7,290 nucleotides of DNA from Gemelliphila asaccharolytica (GTDB lineage Bacteria > Bacillota > Bacilli > Staphylococcales > Gemellaceae), in assembly GCF_001553005.1 (NCBI RefSeq), contig NZ_KQ959874.1, positions 23,810-31,099 on the forward strand, given 5' to 3'. The position numbers and the translations under genes were made by a program. The notes beneath the pieces are model-generated. The model was not told the origin of the DNA. It did not search any database and saw only the letters and a program-made list of their open reading frames with translations. Below, in pieces: positions 7,097-7,290 of this stretch (position 1 is its first letter; each line of letters begins with the position of its first letter).

Positions 7097-7169
7097 GATT
7101 GTTTAATCGGTGATAAACGATTTAGATAAAAAACCAGCTTTTAAATCAAAAAAAATAAAATAAAAATAT
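7097..7169 (+). repeat. Repeat unit 1 downstream of ssrA (hairpin plus ACCAGC and A-rich tail)
   Basis: A hairpin is formed by 7097-7105 and 7114-7122 (nine pairs, two of them G-U), with loop ATCGGTGA. It is followed by AAAACCAGCTTTT (7130-7142) and an A-rich tail ending AAATAT at 7169. It matches unit 2 with an offset of exactly 78 bases. Function is unknown. There is no open reading frame in it. Confidence 0.6.
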
Positions 7170-7178
7170 GGTTGTACA

Positions 7179-7247
7179 ATATTATCGTTGATAGATAATA
7201 TAAAGAGAAAACCAGCTTTAAAATTAAAAAAATAAAATAAAAAATAT
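7179..7247 (+). repeat. Repeat unit 2 downstream of ssrA
   Basis: The stem ATATTATC (7179-7186) with GATAATAT (7194-7201) is a perfect 8-bp hairpin with loop GTTGATA. AAAACCAGCTTTA (7208-7220) and an A-rich tail ending AAATAT at 7247 follow. Over 64 aligned positions (7106-7169 against 7184-7247) I count about 50 identities by hand, without gaps. The rest of the window, 7248-7290, shows only A/T-rich DNA with no feature I can support. Confidence 0.6.
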
Positions 7248-7290
7248 CAACACAAAAGATAAAAAAATACTTGTTTTTGTAGTTGGTATT

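Noticed and set aside
7059..7130. Classical intrinsic terminator right after ssrA
   Set aside because: No G/C-rich stem with a T-run is visible. The first hairpin (7097-7122) is weak and is followed by As, so I list it only as part of the repeat.
7059..7290. CRISPR array in the repeats after ssrA
   Set aside because: Only two degenerate copies, no unique spacers of regular length, and no cas genes in view.

Overview
The window is strongly A+T-rich DNA that carries, all on the plus strand, the second half of a division and cell-wall (dcw) cluster followed by the tmRNA gene. The gene order is a class B penicillin-binding protein with PASTA domains (5'-truncated by the window edge), mraY, murD, divIB, ftsA, ftsZ. 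There is no ftsW, murG or murB between murD and divIB. As I recall, this compact order is typical of Staphylococcaceae and relatives within Bacilli. Together with the very low GC, AGGAGG-type ribosome binding sites and PASTA domains on the PBP, it points to a low-GC Bacillota. Gemella or a Staphylococcaceae-like genus is my best guess, made from memory of gene order and not from any database comparison.

Layout: 1-737 is the C-terminal part of the division transpeptidase. 747-1721 mraY, 1721-3088 murD and 3090-3890 divIB follow with gaps or overlaps of a few bases, so they read as one operon. 3891-4157 is a gene-free, almost pure A/T stretch. It holds a long inverted repeat (probable terminator), a 14-bp palindrome, a T12 tract and a good extended -10 promoter for ftsA. 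4158-5504 ftsA and 5524-6615 ftsZ form a second unit. Both need their starts moved downstream of the longest ORF: ftsA begins at a TTG and ftsZ at an internal ATG, each placed by a strong ribosome binding site. A hairpin follows ftsZ. 6711-7058 is ssrA (one-piece tmRNA), with a readable tag, probably DNNKSFALAA. The last 232 bases hold no gene but contain two copies of a 78-bp-period repeat, each copy starting with a hairpin.

How it works together: MraY makes lipid I from UDP-MurNAc-pentapeptide. MurD acts earlier, adding D-Glu to UDP-MurNAc-L-Ala. FtsZ forms the cytokinetic ring, FtsA anchors it to the membrane, DivIB is part of the periseptal complex, and the PBP cross-links septal peptidoglycan. 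tmRNA rescues stalled ribosomes and is functionally separate.

The protein-coding content is ordinary and I found no undescribed multi-gene system. The points worth a second look are non-coding or at protein ends: the structured repeats after ssrA and their likeness to a tmRNA stem, the divIB-ftsA intergenic architecture, the unusual FtsZ tail, and the position of ssrA directly after ftsZ.
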